From positions 62,001 through 126,000 of the forward strand of contig JANOPA010000125.1 in assembly GCA_031421635.1 (NCBI GenBank): 64,000 nucleotides of DNA. The letters are read 5' to 3'. Shown here piece by piece: positions 1-9,022 of this stretch. Each line of letters opens with the position of its first letter. The first letter of the stretch is position 1. The position numbers and the translations under genes were made by a program. The DNA comes from JAPOKJ01 sp031421635. GTDB lineage: Bacteria; Pseudomonadota; Gammaproteobacteria; Burkholderiales; Burkholderiaceae_E. The notes beneath the pieces are model-generated. The model was not told the origin of the DNA. It was given only the letters and a program-made list of their open reading frames with translations, and searched no databases.

Positions 1-911
1 ATAGGTCGACAAGCCACCTGAGCCTTAATATCCAAGCCTTCCAAACGGGCAGCACTGGTACGCTTCAATACTTCGCGCCAACGCTCTGGCAAGAAGTCAT
101 GTTGGAGCAGTGTGTAGGAAAGAGGCCGTCCGCTCACACGCGCGCATTCTCGCAGCAGTGAAAACTCTTCATTCAAATCATCGAAATCGGAGATGAGTTG
201 CAACACACCCTTGCCGGTTTCGCCCACTGCGCGGGCAATGGCGAGCATTTCGTGAAGGGGTGCGCCGAGGCTTGGTACCGGCTCACCACGCTTGGTGCGG
301 TGAACCACGGCTCTGGACGAGGTGAAGCCGAAGGCTCCCGCTTGTACGGCCTCTTTGGCGAGCGCCGCCATTAGCTTGATATCGTCTTGCGTCGCCGCCT
401 CGCGCCGAGCTCCGCGTTCACCCATCGTGTAAACGCGCAACGCACCATGCGGAATTTGAGCACCGATATCCATGGAGCGCGGCATGCTCGCCAAGGCATC
501 AAGGTACTCAGGGAAGGTCTCCCAATCCCAGCGCACACCCTCGTTGAGTACCGCTCCAGGAATGTCCTCCACGCCTTCCATCAACTCAATCATCCATTCA
601 CGCTGGTGCTTGTGTGCGGGCGCGAAGCCTACTCCGCAGTTACCCATAATGGCAGTCGTGACGCCATTCCAGGACGAGGGTGACATATAAGGGTCCCAGG
701 TCGCCTGGCCGTCATAGTGGGTGTGAATGTCGACCCAGCCTGGCATGACCAGGAGACCATCGGCATCGATGGTCCGCCGTGCGCCACCAAGGCTAAGTCC
801 ATCCTTTCCCAGTTCAGTGATGCGACCTTCCTTGATGGCTACATCAGCGCGATAGGGTGCAGCCCCAGTGCCATCAACAATGGTGCCGCCGCGAATGAGG
901 ATGTCGTTCAT
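1..911 (-). CDS. N-acyl-D-amino-acid deacylase-like amidohydrolase (3' end beyond window)
   Basis: I translated this by eye on the minus strand from an ATG at 909-911. The frame stays open for about 303 codons to the window edge, so the C-terminus is missing. The N-terminus begins MNDILIRGGTIVDGTG, the usual start of an amidohydrolase-superfamily small beta domain. It is followed by the HTHYDGQ metal-binding His-x-His motif at about residue 67 and by NCGVGFAP, a motif typical of D-aminoacylases (amidohydrolase family 3), which carries the conserved Cys. The family hydrolyses N-acyl-D-amino acids or related cyclic amides with zinc. The gene begins about 45 bp downstream of a Bug binding-protein gene on the same strand and is probably co-transcribed with it, so the Bug protein may bring in the substrate or a related compound. 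The substrate cannot be read from the sequence. Confidence 0.85.
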   Translation of the reverse strand, partial: MNDILIRGGTIVDGTGAAPYRADVAIKEGRITELGKDGLSLGGARRTIDADGLLVMPGWVDIHTHYDGQATWDPYMSPSSWNGVTTAIMGNCGVGFAPAHKHQREWMIELMEGVEDIPGAVLNEGVRWDWETFPEYLDALASMPRSMDIGAQIPHGALRVYTMGERGARREAATQDDIKLMAALAKEAVQAGAFGFTSSRAVVHRTKRGEPVPSLGAPLHEMLAIARAVGETGKGVLQLISDFDDLNEEFSLLRECARVSGRPLSYTLLQHDFLPERWREVLKRTSAARLEGLDIKAQVACRP

Positions 912-956
912 TTCAGTACTCGGGTGAAGTTTGCATTGCGGTGGGTCACGGGCGGA

Positions 957-1976
957 TTATTTGTCGGTCCAAGGTAGCTCTTTCCAGAGCTGCCTGAATT
1001 GGGTGTCACCGGCGCGCAGTTCAGCCTCATAGGCGACCGGTCCGAGATAACGCACTGGAGCAAAGGCCCGCTCCGCTTGTGCTCTAAAGGCAGGATCGGC
1101 TGCAGCCTTTTCGATTGCCGTGGCTAGACGCTCGCGAATGGCAGCAGGCAGTCCCTTGGGCGCAGCGATACCGCGCAAAGAGGCCATCTCAAAGTTATAG
1201 CCTTGCTCCTTGAACGTCGGCCATTCGGGCGCAGCCGACATGCGAACGGCGGTCATTTGGCCAAGACAGCGCAGAGGCGAGCCGCCCTTCAGATACTGAA
1301 GCGCCTCACCTACATTAATGGCTGCAACGGTGATGTGCTTGCCGGTAATCGCCGTGCGCGTTTCTGAGCTTCCTTTGAAGGGTACGTGGGTCATCGATAC
1401 GCCCGCACTCTTCTCGAACATGAGCATGGACAGGTGATCGTCGGATCCAATGCCTGTGGTACCTACGGTGACTGCTTTGGGGTTCGCTTTGGCGTGAGTG
1501 GCCAAATCAGAGAGGGTTTTAAACGGACTCTCGGCATGTACACAGAAGGTGCCTGGATCGTCCACGACATTGCCCAGAAACTCAAAACTATTCAATCCCC
1601 AATTCGATTTACGCTCAATGGGAATCGTCATTACCGGCGGCGTGTTGATAAAGCCAATCGTGTAGCCATCGGGTTGAGCCGCTGCGATTGCCCCAAAACC
1701 AATATCGCCCCCCGCTCCGGGCCGGTTGATAATAGTGATACGTGCACCAGCGCCTAATTGTTTTTCTATGAAAGGGGCGATGGCACGAGCAATAATGTCT
1801 GTGCCGCCGCCAGGTGCATAGGCAAGGATCATGTTGATGGGTTGTTCGGGCCAAGCCGCCTGGGCTTGGGAGGGCAAGGCGCAAGTCAGAGTGCACGTCA
1901 ACGCGACGAGCACGGCAAAAGAGCGCGACGCTCTTGAGGTGGGGAGTTGCGAACTTAGAGGGAGTAAGGCGTTCAT
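957..1976 (-). CDS. Bug/TctC-family periplasmic substrate-binding protein
   Basis: 339 residues if started at the ATG at 1974-1976, which has an AGGA about 10 nt upstream; a longer in-frame start at 2012 would add 12 residues that do not look like a signal peptide. A hydrophobic signal peptide ends near SQAQAAWP. The mature protein starts with the family pattern WPEQPINMILAYAPGGGTD, then RPGAGGDIG, and carries the ligand-loop motifs seen in tripartite tricarboxylate binding proteins. Bug proteins capture small carboxylates in the periplasm and often work without an obvious cognate TctAB permease, as here. Downstream is the D-aminoacylase-like gene; 88 bp upstream is an FAD monooxygenase. Ligand unknown. 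Confidence 0.92.
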   Translation of the reverse strand: MNALLPLSSQLPTSRASRSFAVLVALTCTLTCALPSQAQAAWPEQPINMILAYAPGGGTDIIARAIAPFIEKQLGAGARITIINRPGAGGDIGFGAIAAAQPDGYTIGFINTPPVMTIPIERKSNWGLNSFEFLGNVVDDPGTFCVHAESPFKTLSDLATHAKANPKAVTVGTTGIGSDDHLSMLMFEKSAGVSMTHVPFKGSSETRTAITGKHITVAAINVGEALQYLKGGSPLRCLGQMTAVRMSAAPEWPTFKEQGYNFEMASLRGIAAPKGLPAAIRERLATAIEKAAADPAFRAQAERAFAPVRYLGPVAYEAELRAGDTQFRQLWKELPWTDK

Positions 1977-2064
1977 GTGGTTTCCTAGGTCAAAACTGTC
2001 CTGAAACAGCACACTAGCTCATTGAACTCGTCATCGAGCTAAAAGTGTTGGGTTCACGGAACGA

Positions 2065-3249
2065 TCAGACCGGGGTCTTGGTCGCATCGTAGGTAAATAG
2101 CCATTCATAGCGCTCTTTGACCCGATCTTCTCGCCATTCTCGATCAATATAGGCGCGTGCGCCTTCGGCATGGGCGAGCTCAGGATTATGAAAGCGCTTG
2201 GCATTGCCTGCCGCGCCTTCAACGATGCGAGTTGTGCGTTCGCGGCGCGCCGCCTCGTAGTGGATGAGCGCCCGCGCCGTATCTTGATACTCGGCGAGTG
2301 CGCGCGCCAAAATAAAGCCGTCTTCAATCGCCATCACTGCGCCCTGCGCAAGAAAGGGCAGGGTTGAGTGACAAGCATCGCCAAGCAAGCTTACACGGCC
2401 CTTGCTCCACTGCGGCAATGGCGCGCGAGTCATCAGAGCCCATTTATAGGGTACGTCGATGGCTCGAATCATCAGTTGAATGTCTTCGTTCCAACCTGCA
2501 AAATCGACCAGACATTCCTCCGTGCTCCCGCGTACATTCCAGGACTCTACGGTCCAATCGCTGCGCTCTTTAATGCCAACAAAGTTCATCAGTCGACCCG
2601 CATTCAAAGCGTAGTGCACCACATGTCCGCCGGGGCCGACCCAGTTGGTTCCCACCTGCCGGTGCAGTCGTTCGGGCAGACGCTCCATCGGAATCACACC
2701 CCGCCAAGCTAAAAGCCCTGTAAATTCAGGACGATCTTGCCCAAACAAGCCCTGTCTAATTTGCGAGTGAACCCCGTCCGCGCCAATCAGTACATCACCA
2801 AAAACCTGCTGATTCTCAAGGCGCAAGCGCGCGCCAGAAAGGTCTTGCTCGAAACCAAGGCAGCGCGCATTGAGATGGATGGCATCCGACTTAATTGCTC
2901 TGACCGCGTCGATGAGAATACGATGCAAGTCGGGCCGATAGACCGTGAAATAGGGAAACCCGTAACGCGCTACTGACTCCGCGCCAAGATCAAAGAGTTT
3001 CCAGGTTTCACCACTATTCCAAAGTCGAATTTCTTTGCCGATGGCCTCGCAGCTCAAGCGCCTGAGTTCTGCTTCCAAGCCGAGTTCAAACAAGACCCGA
3101 CTGCCATTCGCGGACAGTTGCAGGCCCGCGCCCACTTCCTTGAGCTCGCTCGCTTGCTCGTAGACTTCGACATCCATGCCCCGTTTGAGACAGGCGAGTG
3201 CAGCAGTCAAGCCGCCAATACCAGCTCCGGCGATCAATACCTTAAGCAT
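2065..3249 (-). CDS. FAD-dependent aromatic monooxygenase (salicylate hydroxylase type)
   Basis: 394 residues from the ATG at 3247-3249, chosen because MLKVLIAGAGIGG begins the Rossmann fold directly. This ATG lies inside the last codons of the MFS gene (8-nt overlap), which suggests translational coupling. Group A flavoprotein hydroxylase signatures are all present: GAGIGG for FAD, GADGVHSQIR (the DG motif that contacts FAD and NADPH), and GDACHSTLPFLAQGA (the second FAD motif). YRPDLHRIL resembles 3-hydroxybenzoate 6-hydroxylase, salicylate hydroxylase and 6-hydroxynicotinate 3-monooxygenase. Such enzymes hydroxylate an aromatic acid using NAD(P)H and O2. Pairing with an MFS transporter suggests uptake and first oxidation of an aromatic carboxylate. 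The exact substrate is undetermined. Confidence 0.9.
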   Translation of the reverse strand: MLKVLIAGAGIGGLTAALACLKRGMDVEVYEQASELKEVGAGLQLSANGSRVLFELGLEAELRRLSCEAIGKEIRLWNSGETWKLFDLGAESVARYGFPYFTVYRPDLHRILIDAVRAIKSDAIHLNARCLGFEQDLSGARLRLENQQVFGDVLIGADGVHSQIRQGLFGQDRPEFTGLLAWRGVIPMERLPERLHRQVGTNWVGPGGHVVHYALNAGRLMNFVGIKERSDWTVESWNVRGSTEECLVDFAGWNEDIQLMIRAIDVPYKWALMTRAPLPQWSKGRVSLLGDACHSTLPFLAQGAVMAIEDGFILARALAEYQDTARALIHYEAARRERTTRIVEGAAGNAKRFHNPELAHAEGARAYIDREWREDRVKERYEWLFTYDATKTPV

Positions 3250-4480
3250 TTTTGACGAGTGTCTCCGGTGCGAGTCTTGCAAAGAGTAAACCGACGAAGA
3301 TGGTGAGAAGGGCAGCGCACCATAAGGCAAACTCTGCGCCTTGCCAGTCGGCGAGCAGGCCTAGAACGACCGGACCAATGACGTACCCGAGGTCAGCCAG
3401 CATTCTGAAACTGCTCATGGCCATAGCGGTCATACCAGAGGGCGCCGTATCGGCCGCATAAGCGGCGGGCGCTGAGCCGTTGATGGCTGAGGCGATACCC
3501 CAGAGCAGGAAAGCGAGCATAAAACCAGTGACGGTCGGCACAAGAGCGAATACAGCCATGGAAACGCCATTCAGAAGCGTGGAGGGCACGATTACAATTT
3601 TGCGACCGTAGCGATCAGCGATCGCACCTGCGGGATAACTTGAGACCAATCCAACAATGCAAGCAATGCCTAGACCCGAGCCAATTTGCCCAGCACTCAG
3701 ACCAAGCCTCTGAGCTGCAAGTATCGGCACAAGAGCGAAGATTGCACCGGTTCTGCTGACGGCCGCAGCCAGGCCAATCAAACTGACCAGCATGAAGCCC
3801 TTGTTTTGAGTAAGAGTGCGCAGCTGTGCAATGAACGGCAAAGGCGTAAAGACTTTCGCGTCAAACTCTTTGCTACTGAAGTTACGGGTTTCCGGAATGG
3901 CGAACCAGGCGAGCATTGCCCCAACGACACTGGCCAGCGCGTAAACATAAAATGGTGCCGCCAGGCCAAAATGCTCAGCGAGCAGGCCTCCAGGGAAGGG
4001 GCCAACACCGAAGGAGAATAGGAAAACTCCTTGGTAGGTCGCCATCATCCGTCCGCGTCGCTCAGGTGGGCTGATATCGGCGAGAATGACCGAACCCATG
4101 GTGAGCACCATCGAAGCTCCCGCGCCCGATACAAAGCGCGCGATCAGGAATTCGGGGTACTGGCTGGCTAAAGCACACCAGATATTGCCCAGGCCCGAGA
4201 TCAGGCCGCCGAGCGCCAAGGTTGGGCGGCGCCCGAGAAAATCAGATAATCGCCCACACGGAATGGCGGTGACGAACCGTGCCAGCCCATAAATGGCGAT
4301 AGTGAAGCCGATCGCTGACACTGAAACACCGAAGGTCTTGGCGTACAGCGGTAATACCGGCACGATGGCACCAAAACCCAACTGCGTCACGGCGATGATG
4401 GCGCACATCCAAAGCAGAACCCGGTTCGCTTGTTGCGCGGAGCTTGGCACTGATCCACGGCTTTCGAGGGGTTTTGGCAT
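3242..4480 (-). CDS. MFS transporter
   Basis: 412 residues with about 12 hydrophobic segments. The cytoplasmic loop 2-3 signature reads GRLSDFLGRRP, and its counterpart in the second half reads GAIADRYGRKI, which is diagnostic of the major facilitator superfamily. The N-terminal 20 residues are polar and cytoplasmic. The stop overlaps the start of the FAD monooxygenase by 8 nt, so the two are an operon. Family members with this layout include drug/H+ antiporters and metabolite transporters. The coupling to an aromatic hydroxylase favours an aromatic-acid transporter, but direction and substrate cannot be decided from the sequence. Confidence 0.9.
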   Translation of the reverse strand: MPKPLESRGSVPSSAQQANRVLLWMCAIIAVTQLGFGAIVPVLPLYAKTFGVSVSAIGFTIAIYGLARFVTAIPCGRLSDFLGRRPTLALGGLISGLGNIWCALASQYPEFLIARFVSGAGASMVLTMGSVILADISPPERRGRMMATYQGVFLFSFGVGPFPGGLLAEHFGLAAPFYVYALASVVGAMLAWFAIPETRNFSSKEFDAKVFTPLPFIAQLRTLTQNKGFMLVSLIGLAAAVSRTGAIFALVPILAAQRLGLSAGQIGSGLGIACIVGLVSSYPAGAIADRYGRKIVIVPSTLLNGVSMAVFALVPTVTGFMLAFLLWGIASAINGSAPAAYAADTAPSGMTAMAMSSFRMLADLGYVIGPVVLGLLADWQGAEFALWCAALLTIFVGLLFARLAPETLVKNA

Positions 4481-4589
4481 TGCTGCAATTGTAAGCTGTC
4501 AGTGGTGCTTGATCGGCGCCGAGTTTCAGGTCAGGTATGACTGACGCCGGCATGACTCACGCAGGCGGACACAACAGGTATGATTTAGC

Positions 4590-5414
4590 ATGGCCTCCGA
4601 TTCAGATTCTCTTTGGCATAGCTCCTTCTATAAGTTCGCTCCCTTGAGCGATCCGAAGGCGGTAGCAGTGCGCCTAAAAGAGCTTTCATCCGAGATCACG
4701 GGAAGTATTTTGCTTGCCGCGGAGGGGATCAACGGCATGGTCGCTGCACGTCTTGAAGCACTGGATGCTTTTGAGAAAGCCTTGCTGGAAGAGTTCGAGG
4801 GTGTTTTTAGCGGTATGCAGTTCAAGCGCAGCGCCTGTTTGACCAGGCCTTTTAAGCACATGCGCGTCAGGATCAAACGCGAAATCGTTGCGCTCGGGGT
4901 GACTGGTGTGAACGCAATCAATCGTCCTCGTCAAGCTCTGCAACCTCAGGAGTGGCGCGCGTTAATGGCCCGCGATGATGTGGTGGTCCTCGATAATCGC
5001 AACAGTTTCGAATTTAAGCTCGGCCGTTTTAGGGGCGCGGTGGACCCTGGAGTACTGCACTTTCGAGACTTTCCACGCTACATAGAGGAGCATGTACCGC
5101 AGTGGCGGGCGCAAGGCAAAAAGGTCGCAATGTACTGCACGGGGGGCATCCGCTGTGAGAAAACCAGTGCCTGGATGTTGGATATGGGTGTTGAAGTCTT
5201 CGAATTGCAGGGCGGTATCTTGAATTACTTTAAAGAGATTCCCGACGCTGCTAAGGAATGGCAGGGCGAGTGCTTTGTGTTTGACAACCGAATCGCTTTG
5301 GACAGCAAGCTTCAAGAAACACAAACGCCGATCGAAGAGGTTTATAAGAACGAACCCGATCGTGAGTGGCGTATTAACCGAGCGCTCAGGCTGGCTGCTG
5401 CGAACGATGATTGA
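4590..5414 (+). CDS. trhO: tRNA uridine(34) hydroxylase, rhodanese family (TrhO/YceA)
   Basis: 274 residues. An N-terminal acylphosphatase-like UPF0176 domain (FYKFAPL, EGINGMV, FKHMRVRIKREIVALG) is followed by a rhodanese domain with the active-site loop CTGGIRCEK. This arrangement is specific to TrhO, which hydroxylates the wobble uridine of certain tRNAs to 5-hydroxyuridine. Length matches the family. There is no clear Shine-Dalgarno, and a TATGAT hexamer sits only 5 nt before the ATG, so a leaderless message is possible. The stop overlaps the start of the pseudouridine synthase by 8 nt, a sensible pairing of two RNA-modifying enzymes. Confidence 0.93.
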   Translation: MASDSDSLWHSSFYKFAPLSDPKAVAVRLKELSSEITGSILLAAEGINGMVAARLEALDAFEKALLEEFEGVFSGMQFKRSACLTRPFKHMRVRIKREIVALGVTGVNAINRPRQALQPQEWRALMARDDVVVLDNRNSFEFKLGRFRGAVDPGVLHFRDFPRYIEEHVPQWRAQGKKVAMYCTGGIRCEKTSAWMLDMGVEVFELQGGILNYFKEIPDAAKEWQGECFVFDNRIALDSKLQETQTPIEEVYKNEPDREWRINRALRLAAANDD

Positions 5415-6348
5415 ACCGGCGTTGACCGTGGCGCCGTCTCGAGGTGGGGTTGTACCCCTCCCGCTCGACGGGACTGGGGTCACACTCAGTCGTTTGGTAC
5501 TTCCCGACGGTCCGTGGACCCGTTTGATCGACTATCTCGAAGTTCGTTTCCGCGGGCAGTCACGCGAGGTCCTTTTGGCGCGCATGGGTCGGGCTGAAAT
5601 CGCTTTCGAAAAAGGAATGGCTTTAGGTCCGGACGAACCCTATCGAACCCATCGTAAGCTATTTTATTCGCGCCTAGTGGGCGTTGAAACGCCGATTCCG
5701 TTTGCCGAAAAGATCGTCTTTCAGGATGAGTATTTGCTAGTTGCGGATAAGCCCCCATTTCTCACCGTTGTTCCAGCAGGAAAACACTTGCTGGAAACGC
5801 TGTTGGTGAGACTGAGAAAGTCGACCGGCATTGCAAGCTTAGTGCCTATGCATCGCATTGACCGAGAAACCTCAGGATTGGTGATGTTCACGATTCAGCC
5901 CGACAGCCGAGGGCGTTATCAAAGACTGTTTGAAACCAAGGAAATTCACAAGACCTATGAGGCCATCGCACCGCGACGTGAGGGTTTGAAGTTTCCGCTG
6001 CACTATGCATCGTTTATCGAAGAGAGTTCTTCGTTTATGCAGATGCAGGAGGTCGACGGGAAATTACCAAACGCCTTCACGCACATTGAGTGTATTGAGC
6101 AAAACGGTGAACTCGCGAAGTACCGAATTACACCTCTGACCGGCAAGAAGCATCAGATCCGTATTCACTTCTCCTCGCTCGGCATACCGATCTTGAACGA
6201 CCGCATTTACCCGGTCTTGCAGGCGGTCAATTCGGACGATTACTCCAAGCCGTTGCAGTTGCTGGCAAAAACACTTTCTTTCATCGATCCTTTGACTAAG
6301 GCCCCGAGGTTTTTTCAGAGCCAGCAATCGATCAGTCTTGGGCTTTAA
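5407..6348 (+). CDS. RluA-family RNA pseudouridine synthase
   Basis: 313 residues from the ATG at 5407, whose first codons overlap the trhO stop by 8 nt (ATGATTGA). An earlier in-frame start lies wholly inside trhO and is rejected. The catalytic motif is MHRIDRETSG, the HRxDxxTSG signature of RluA-type enzymes with the nucleophilic Asp. The C-terminal RNA-binding stretch GKKHQIRIHFSSLGIPILNDRIY is also canonical. The first 90 residues hold a short domain with RTHRKLFYSR that is seen in a subset of RluA relatives. The target (rRNA or tRNA position) cannot be read off. Translational coupling to trhO suggests tRNA, but this is inference. Confidence 0.92.
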   Translation: MIEPALTVAPSRGGVVPLPLDGTGVTLSRLVLPDGPWTRLIDYLEVRFRGQSREVLLARMGRAEIAFEKGMALGPDEPYRTHRKLFYSRLVGVETPIPFAEKIVFQDEYLLVADKPPFLTVVPAGKHLLETLLVRLRKSTGIASLVPMHRIDRETSGLVMFTIQPDSRGRYQRLFETKEIHKTYEAIAPRREGLKFPLHYASFIEESSSFMQMQEVDGKLPNAFTHIECIEQNGELAKYRITPLTGKKHQIRIHFSSLGIPILNDRIYPVLQAVNSDDYSKPLQLLAKTLSFIDPLTKAPRFFQSQQSISLGL

Positions 6349-6412
6349 GCTTGGGGCTAGAACGTGGACAAGCGGTGCTCGGAACCGCACGCTATCATCA
6401 CGGGAGGGCTTC

Positions 6413-7429
6413 ATGGGATTCATCATGCCGCGTTTAGTTCGTATCCATTTCAGCGTCGTCGCGACCTGGCGGCTTTTGTCCGGAATGCTCCTCGCCGTCA
6501 CCAGCCTTAACGTTGGCGCGCAATCCGATCCCTGGCCCAGCAAACCTCTGAGAATCATTGTCCCGGCCAATGCGGGCGGAGGTACCGCCGATCCAGTGTC
6601 TCGGGTCTTTGCAGACGAACTCACCAAGGTTCTTGGTCAGCGTGTTTATGTAGAAAACCGGGGCGGCTCTAACGGGAATATCGGTGCTGCGATTGCGGCG
6701 CGTTCGTCGAACGACGGATACACCGTGTTGTTCTCCTGGGCTGGCACCCTGGCGACCAATATCAGTCTGTACAAATCGCTGCCTTTTCATCCTATCAAAG
6801 ACTTTGATCCGGTGGTTTTAATTGGCGGGGTGTCAAATGTGCTTGTGGTCAACAATGATCTACCGCCCAAATCTTTGCGAGAATTCACGGAATACCTACG
6901 TGGCAAACCGGGCCAATTAAATTACGCCTCGACGGGTAACGGCAGCTCTATGCACCTTGCAGCCGAACTCTATAAAAAAGAAACAAAGACTTTTATGGTT
7001 CATGTCCCCTATAACAATGTGGGGCAGGCTACGACTGATTTGATCACAAATCAGGTTCAGCTCATGTTCCATTTGGTCACGGGTGCGCAAGGCGCGATTA
7101 AAGCTGGGCAAGTGCGACCGATCGCTGTGCTGGCGTCGCAACGCTCACCAATCCTCCCCGACATTCCTACCATGAGGGAGCTCGGTCTCCCGATCGAGTC
7201 GCAGACCTGGTTTGCCCTGCTGCTTCCTAAAGGTGCTCCCCCCGAGGCGATTAGAAAGCTTAATGAGGCGAGCAATCGTGTTCTCAACGACCCGGTCATT
7301 CGACAAAAGCTGCTTGCTATGGGCCTCGAACCTGCTGGCGGCACAGCTCAGGGTTTGAGCAAACATCTCGAAGCTGAAATTAGGAAATGGGCCGAGGTTG
7401 TGAAGTATTCTGGTGCTGGCATAGACTAG
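6413..7429 (+). CDS. Bug/TctC-family periplasmic substrate-binding protein
   Basis: 338 residues from the ATG at 6413, preceded by GGGAGGG at 6402-6408 with good spacing. The upstream in-frame ATG at 6338 overlaps the pseudouridine synthase gene and lacks a ribosome site. A signal peptide ends near NVGAQSDPWP. Family motifs PSKPLRIIVPANAGGGTAD and ENRGGSNGNIG are present, together with LREFTEYLRGKPGQLNYAS. The stop codon lies inside a short CTAGY pentamer repeat (7426-7460). Downstream on the same strand come a flavin monooxygenase-like gene and two carboxymuconolactone-decarboxylase-domain genes, so this binding protein probably serves that pathway. Ligand unknown. Confidence 0.92.
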   Translation: MGFIMPRLVRIHFSVVATWRLLSGMLLAVTSLNVGAQSDPWPSKPLRIIVPANAGGGTADPVSRVFADELTKVLGQRVYVENRGGSNGNIGAAIAARSSNDGYTVLFSWAGTLATNISLYKSLPFHPIKDFDPVVLIGGVSNVLVVNNDLPPKSLREFTEYLRGKPGQLNYASTGNGSSMHLAAELYKKETKTFMVHVPYNNVGQATTDLITNQVQLMFHLVTGAQGAIKAGQVRPIAVLASQRSPILPDIPTMRELGLPIESQTWFALLLPKGAPPEAIRKLNEASNRVLNDPVIRQKLLAMGLEPAGGTAQGLSKHLEAEIRKWAEVVKYSGAGID

Positions 7430-7460
7430 TCTGGTCTAGTCTAGCCTAGCCTAACCTAAT
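7426..7460 (+). repeat. Imperfect pentanucleotide tandem repeat (about 7 copies of CTAGY)
   Basis: Seven consecutive 5-bp units: CTAGT, CTGGT, CTAGT, CTAGC, CTAGC, CTAAC, CTAAT. The first unit contains the TAG stop codon of the Bug gene. The repeat ends 26 bp before the next ATG, so it occupies the leader of the flavoprotein gene. It is degenerate and may no longer slip. Confidence 0.8.
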
Positions 7461-7486
7461 CACCATTTCAACCGTACCCTCATTTC

Positions 7487-9004
7487 ATGACCTTAGCTGC
7501 GCTTGAATCGCGACTGCAACAAGACCTCTCTTTACTCGAGCTGCCTGCGAAACCTTGGGTGATCCCACGTGCTCATCAAAATCAGCCGATGCTAGACGTT
7601 GCCATTATCGGTGGCGGGATGGCTGGTTTGGCTGCCGCAGCGTCGCTCAAAATGCAGGGCATCCATGCGGTGATTTTTGATCGCTCGCCCGAGGGGTTCG
7701 AAGGACCTTGGGCAACGACGGCGAGAATGGAAACCTTGCGCTCTCCAAAACAATTGGCCGGACCCGCCATCGGTGTGCCGGCCTTGACCTTTCGGGCCTG
7801 GTTCGAAGCTCAGCACGGGTCGGCAGCGTGGGACGCCCTCGACAAAATACCTCGTCTTCAGTGGATGGACTATTTGCGCTGGTATCGCAGCGTGCTCTCA
7901 CTAGATGTGCGTAACCTTCACTTGGTGGAGCAAGTCCTGCCGCTTGCTCAAGACCGAGTGGAGTTGAGGGTTCGACGCTGTGCGCCTATGAATCAAACCG
8001 TCAGTTCGGGCGCAACCAATTTTGAGCGAGAGGGCGTAAGAGATCACGCCGCCAGTGTTTTTGCCCGGCGCGTTGTATTGGCAACTGGCCGGGATGGCTT
8101 AGGCTCATCTTGGGTGCCAGCGTTTGCTCACAGTCTCGCGCGCGAGAGCTGGGCCCATTCATCGGATGTGATGGACTACAACAAGCTGCGCGGGCTCAAG
8201 GTTGGAGTAATCGGTGGCAGTGCTTCCGCGATGGATAGCGCGGCCACGGCCTTAGAGTCTGGTGCCGCCAGCGTTGATCTTTTGATTCGACGTTCGGTGA
8301 TGCCCCTCATAAACAAAAGCAAAGGCGCAGGAAGCCCGGGCCTCTCACAAGGGTTTTATCAACTAACTGATGACTGGCGTTGGCGTATCCGCCACTATAT
8401 GAACGCTGAACAAACGCCGCCGCCCCGGGGCAGCACGTTAAGAGTGTCGCGTCATCCTCAAGCGCGTTTTAACCTGGGCTGTCCGGTGTTGCAGGCTGAG
8501 ATGCGCGGCCGAGTTGTTCATTTGACTACTCCGATGGGGCTTTTCGAGTTGGATTTTTTGGTGTTTGCCACGGGCTTTAGAGTTAACCTTGAGGCGCGTC
8601 CAGAATTTGCGAGCTTTGCGTCCCACATCCGTTTCTGGCGTGACCGTTATCAGCCTGCGCCGGGTGGCGAAGATGAAGAGCTGTCCGAGTCACCGGATTT
8701 AGGACCCGCGTTCGAGTTTTTGGCCAAGACCGAGGCGGCTTGCCCTGGTCTCTCGAGAATTCATTGTTTTGCCTATCCAGCAGTGATGACGCATGGCCCT
8801 TTGTCTGGGGATATTCCCGCGATAAGTGACGGCGCCCGTCGTTTGGCGGATGGTTTGGCGGCATCCTTCTTTAAGGAAGATATCGCCGAACATTACGAGA
8901 AAATTAAAGCCTATGCTGACCCTGAACTACTGGGTAACGAGTGGCAAGACGCGCACAGCACTGCTAGCTTGCGGCCCGAGTCATTTGCGTTTAAAAAGAC
9001 TTAG
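7487..9004 (+). CDS. Flavin-containing monooxygenase-like NAD(P)-binding oxidoreductase
   Basis: 505 residues. An FAD Rossmann motif VAIIGGGMAGLAAAASL starts near residue 38, and a second dinucleotide site VGVIGGSASAMDSAATAL lies near residue 240. FATGFRV near residue 360 is the ATG-type linker seen in flavoprotein monooxygenases. About 35 residues precede the first Rossmann strand, so a downstream ATG at residue 35 is a possible alternative start. The family oxidises small nucleophilic or carbonyl substrates (N- or S-oxidation, Baeyer-Villiger). It lies 19 nt upstream of the first CMD-domain gene and is preceded by a Bug gene, forming a probable four-gene operon. Its substrate is unknown. 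Confidence 0.82.
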   Translation: MTLAALESRLQQDLSLLELPAKPWVIPRAHQNQPMLDVAIIGGGMAGLAAAASLKMQGIHAVIFDRSPEGFEGPWATTARMETLRSPKQLAGPAIGVPALTFRAWFEAQHGSAAWDALDKIPRLQWMDYLRWYRSVLSLDVRNLHLVEQVLPLAQDRVELRVRRCAPMNQTVSSGATNFEREGVRDHAASVFARRVVLATGRDGLGSSWVPAFAHSLARESWAHSSDVMDYNKLRGLKVGVIGGSASAMDSAATALESGAASVDLLIRRSVMPLINKSKGAGSPGLSQGFYQLTDDWRWRIRHYMNAEQTPPPRGSTLRVSRHPQARFNLGCPVLQAEMRGRVVHLTTPMGLFELDFLVFATGFRVNLEARPEFASFASHIRFWRDRYQPAPGGEDEELSESPDLGPAFEFLAKTEAACPGLSRIHCFAYPAVMTHGPLSGDIPAISDGARRLADGLAASFFKEDIAEHYEKIKAYADPELLGNEWQDAHSTASLRPESFAFKKT

Positions 9005-9022
9005 AGGAGTTGGAGTCCAGCT

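Noticed and set aside
387..977. Three plus-strand frames over the first 1 kb
   Set aside because: They are shadows of the minus-strand amidohydrolase, whose motifs are strong and whose frame is open to the window edge.
1386..1896. Overlapping frames on both strands within the first Bug gene
   Set aside because: No ribosome sites or family motifs; the Bug frame explains the whole stretch.
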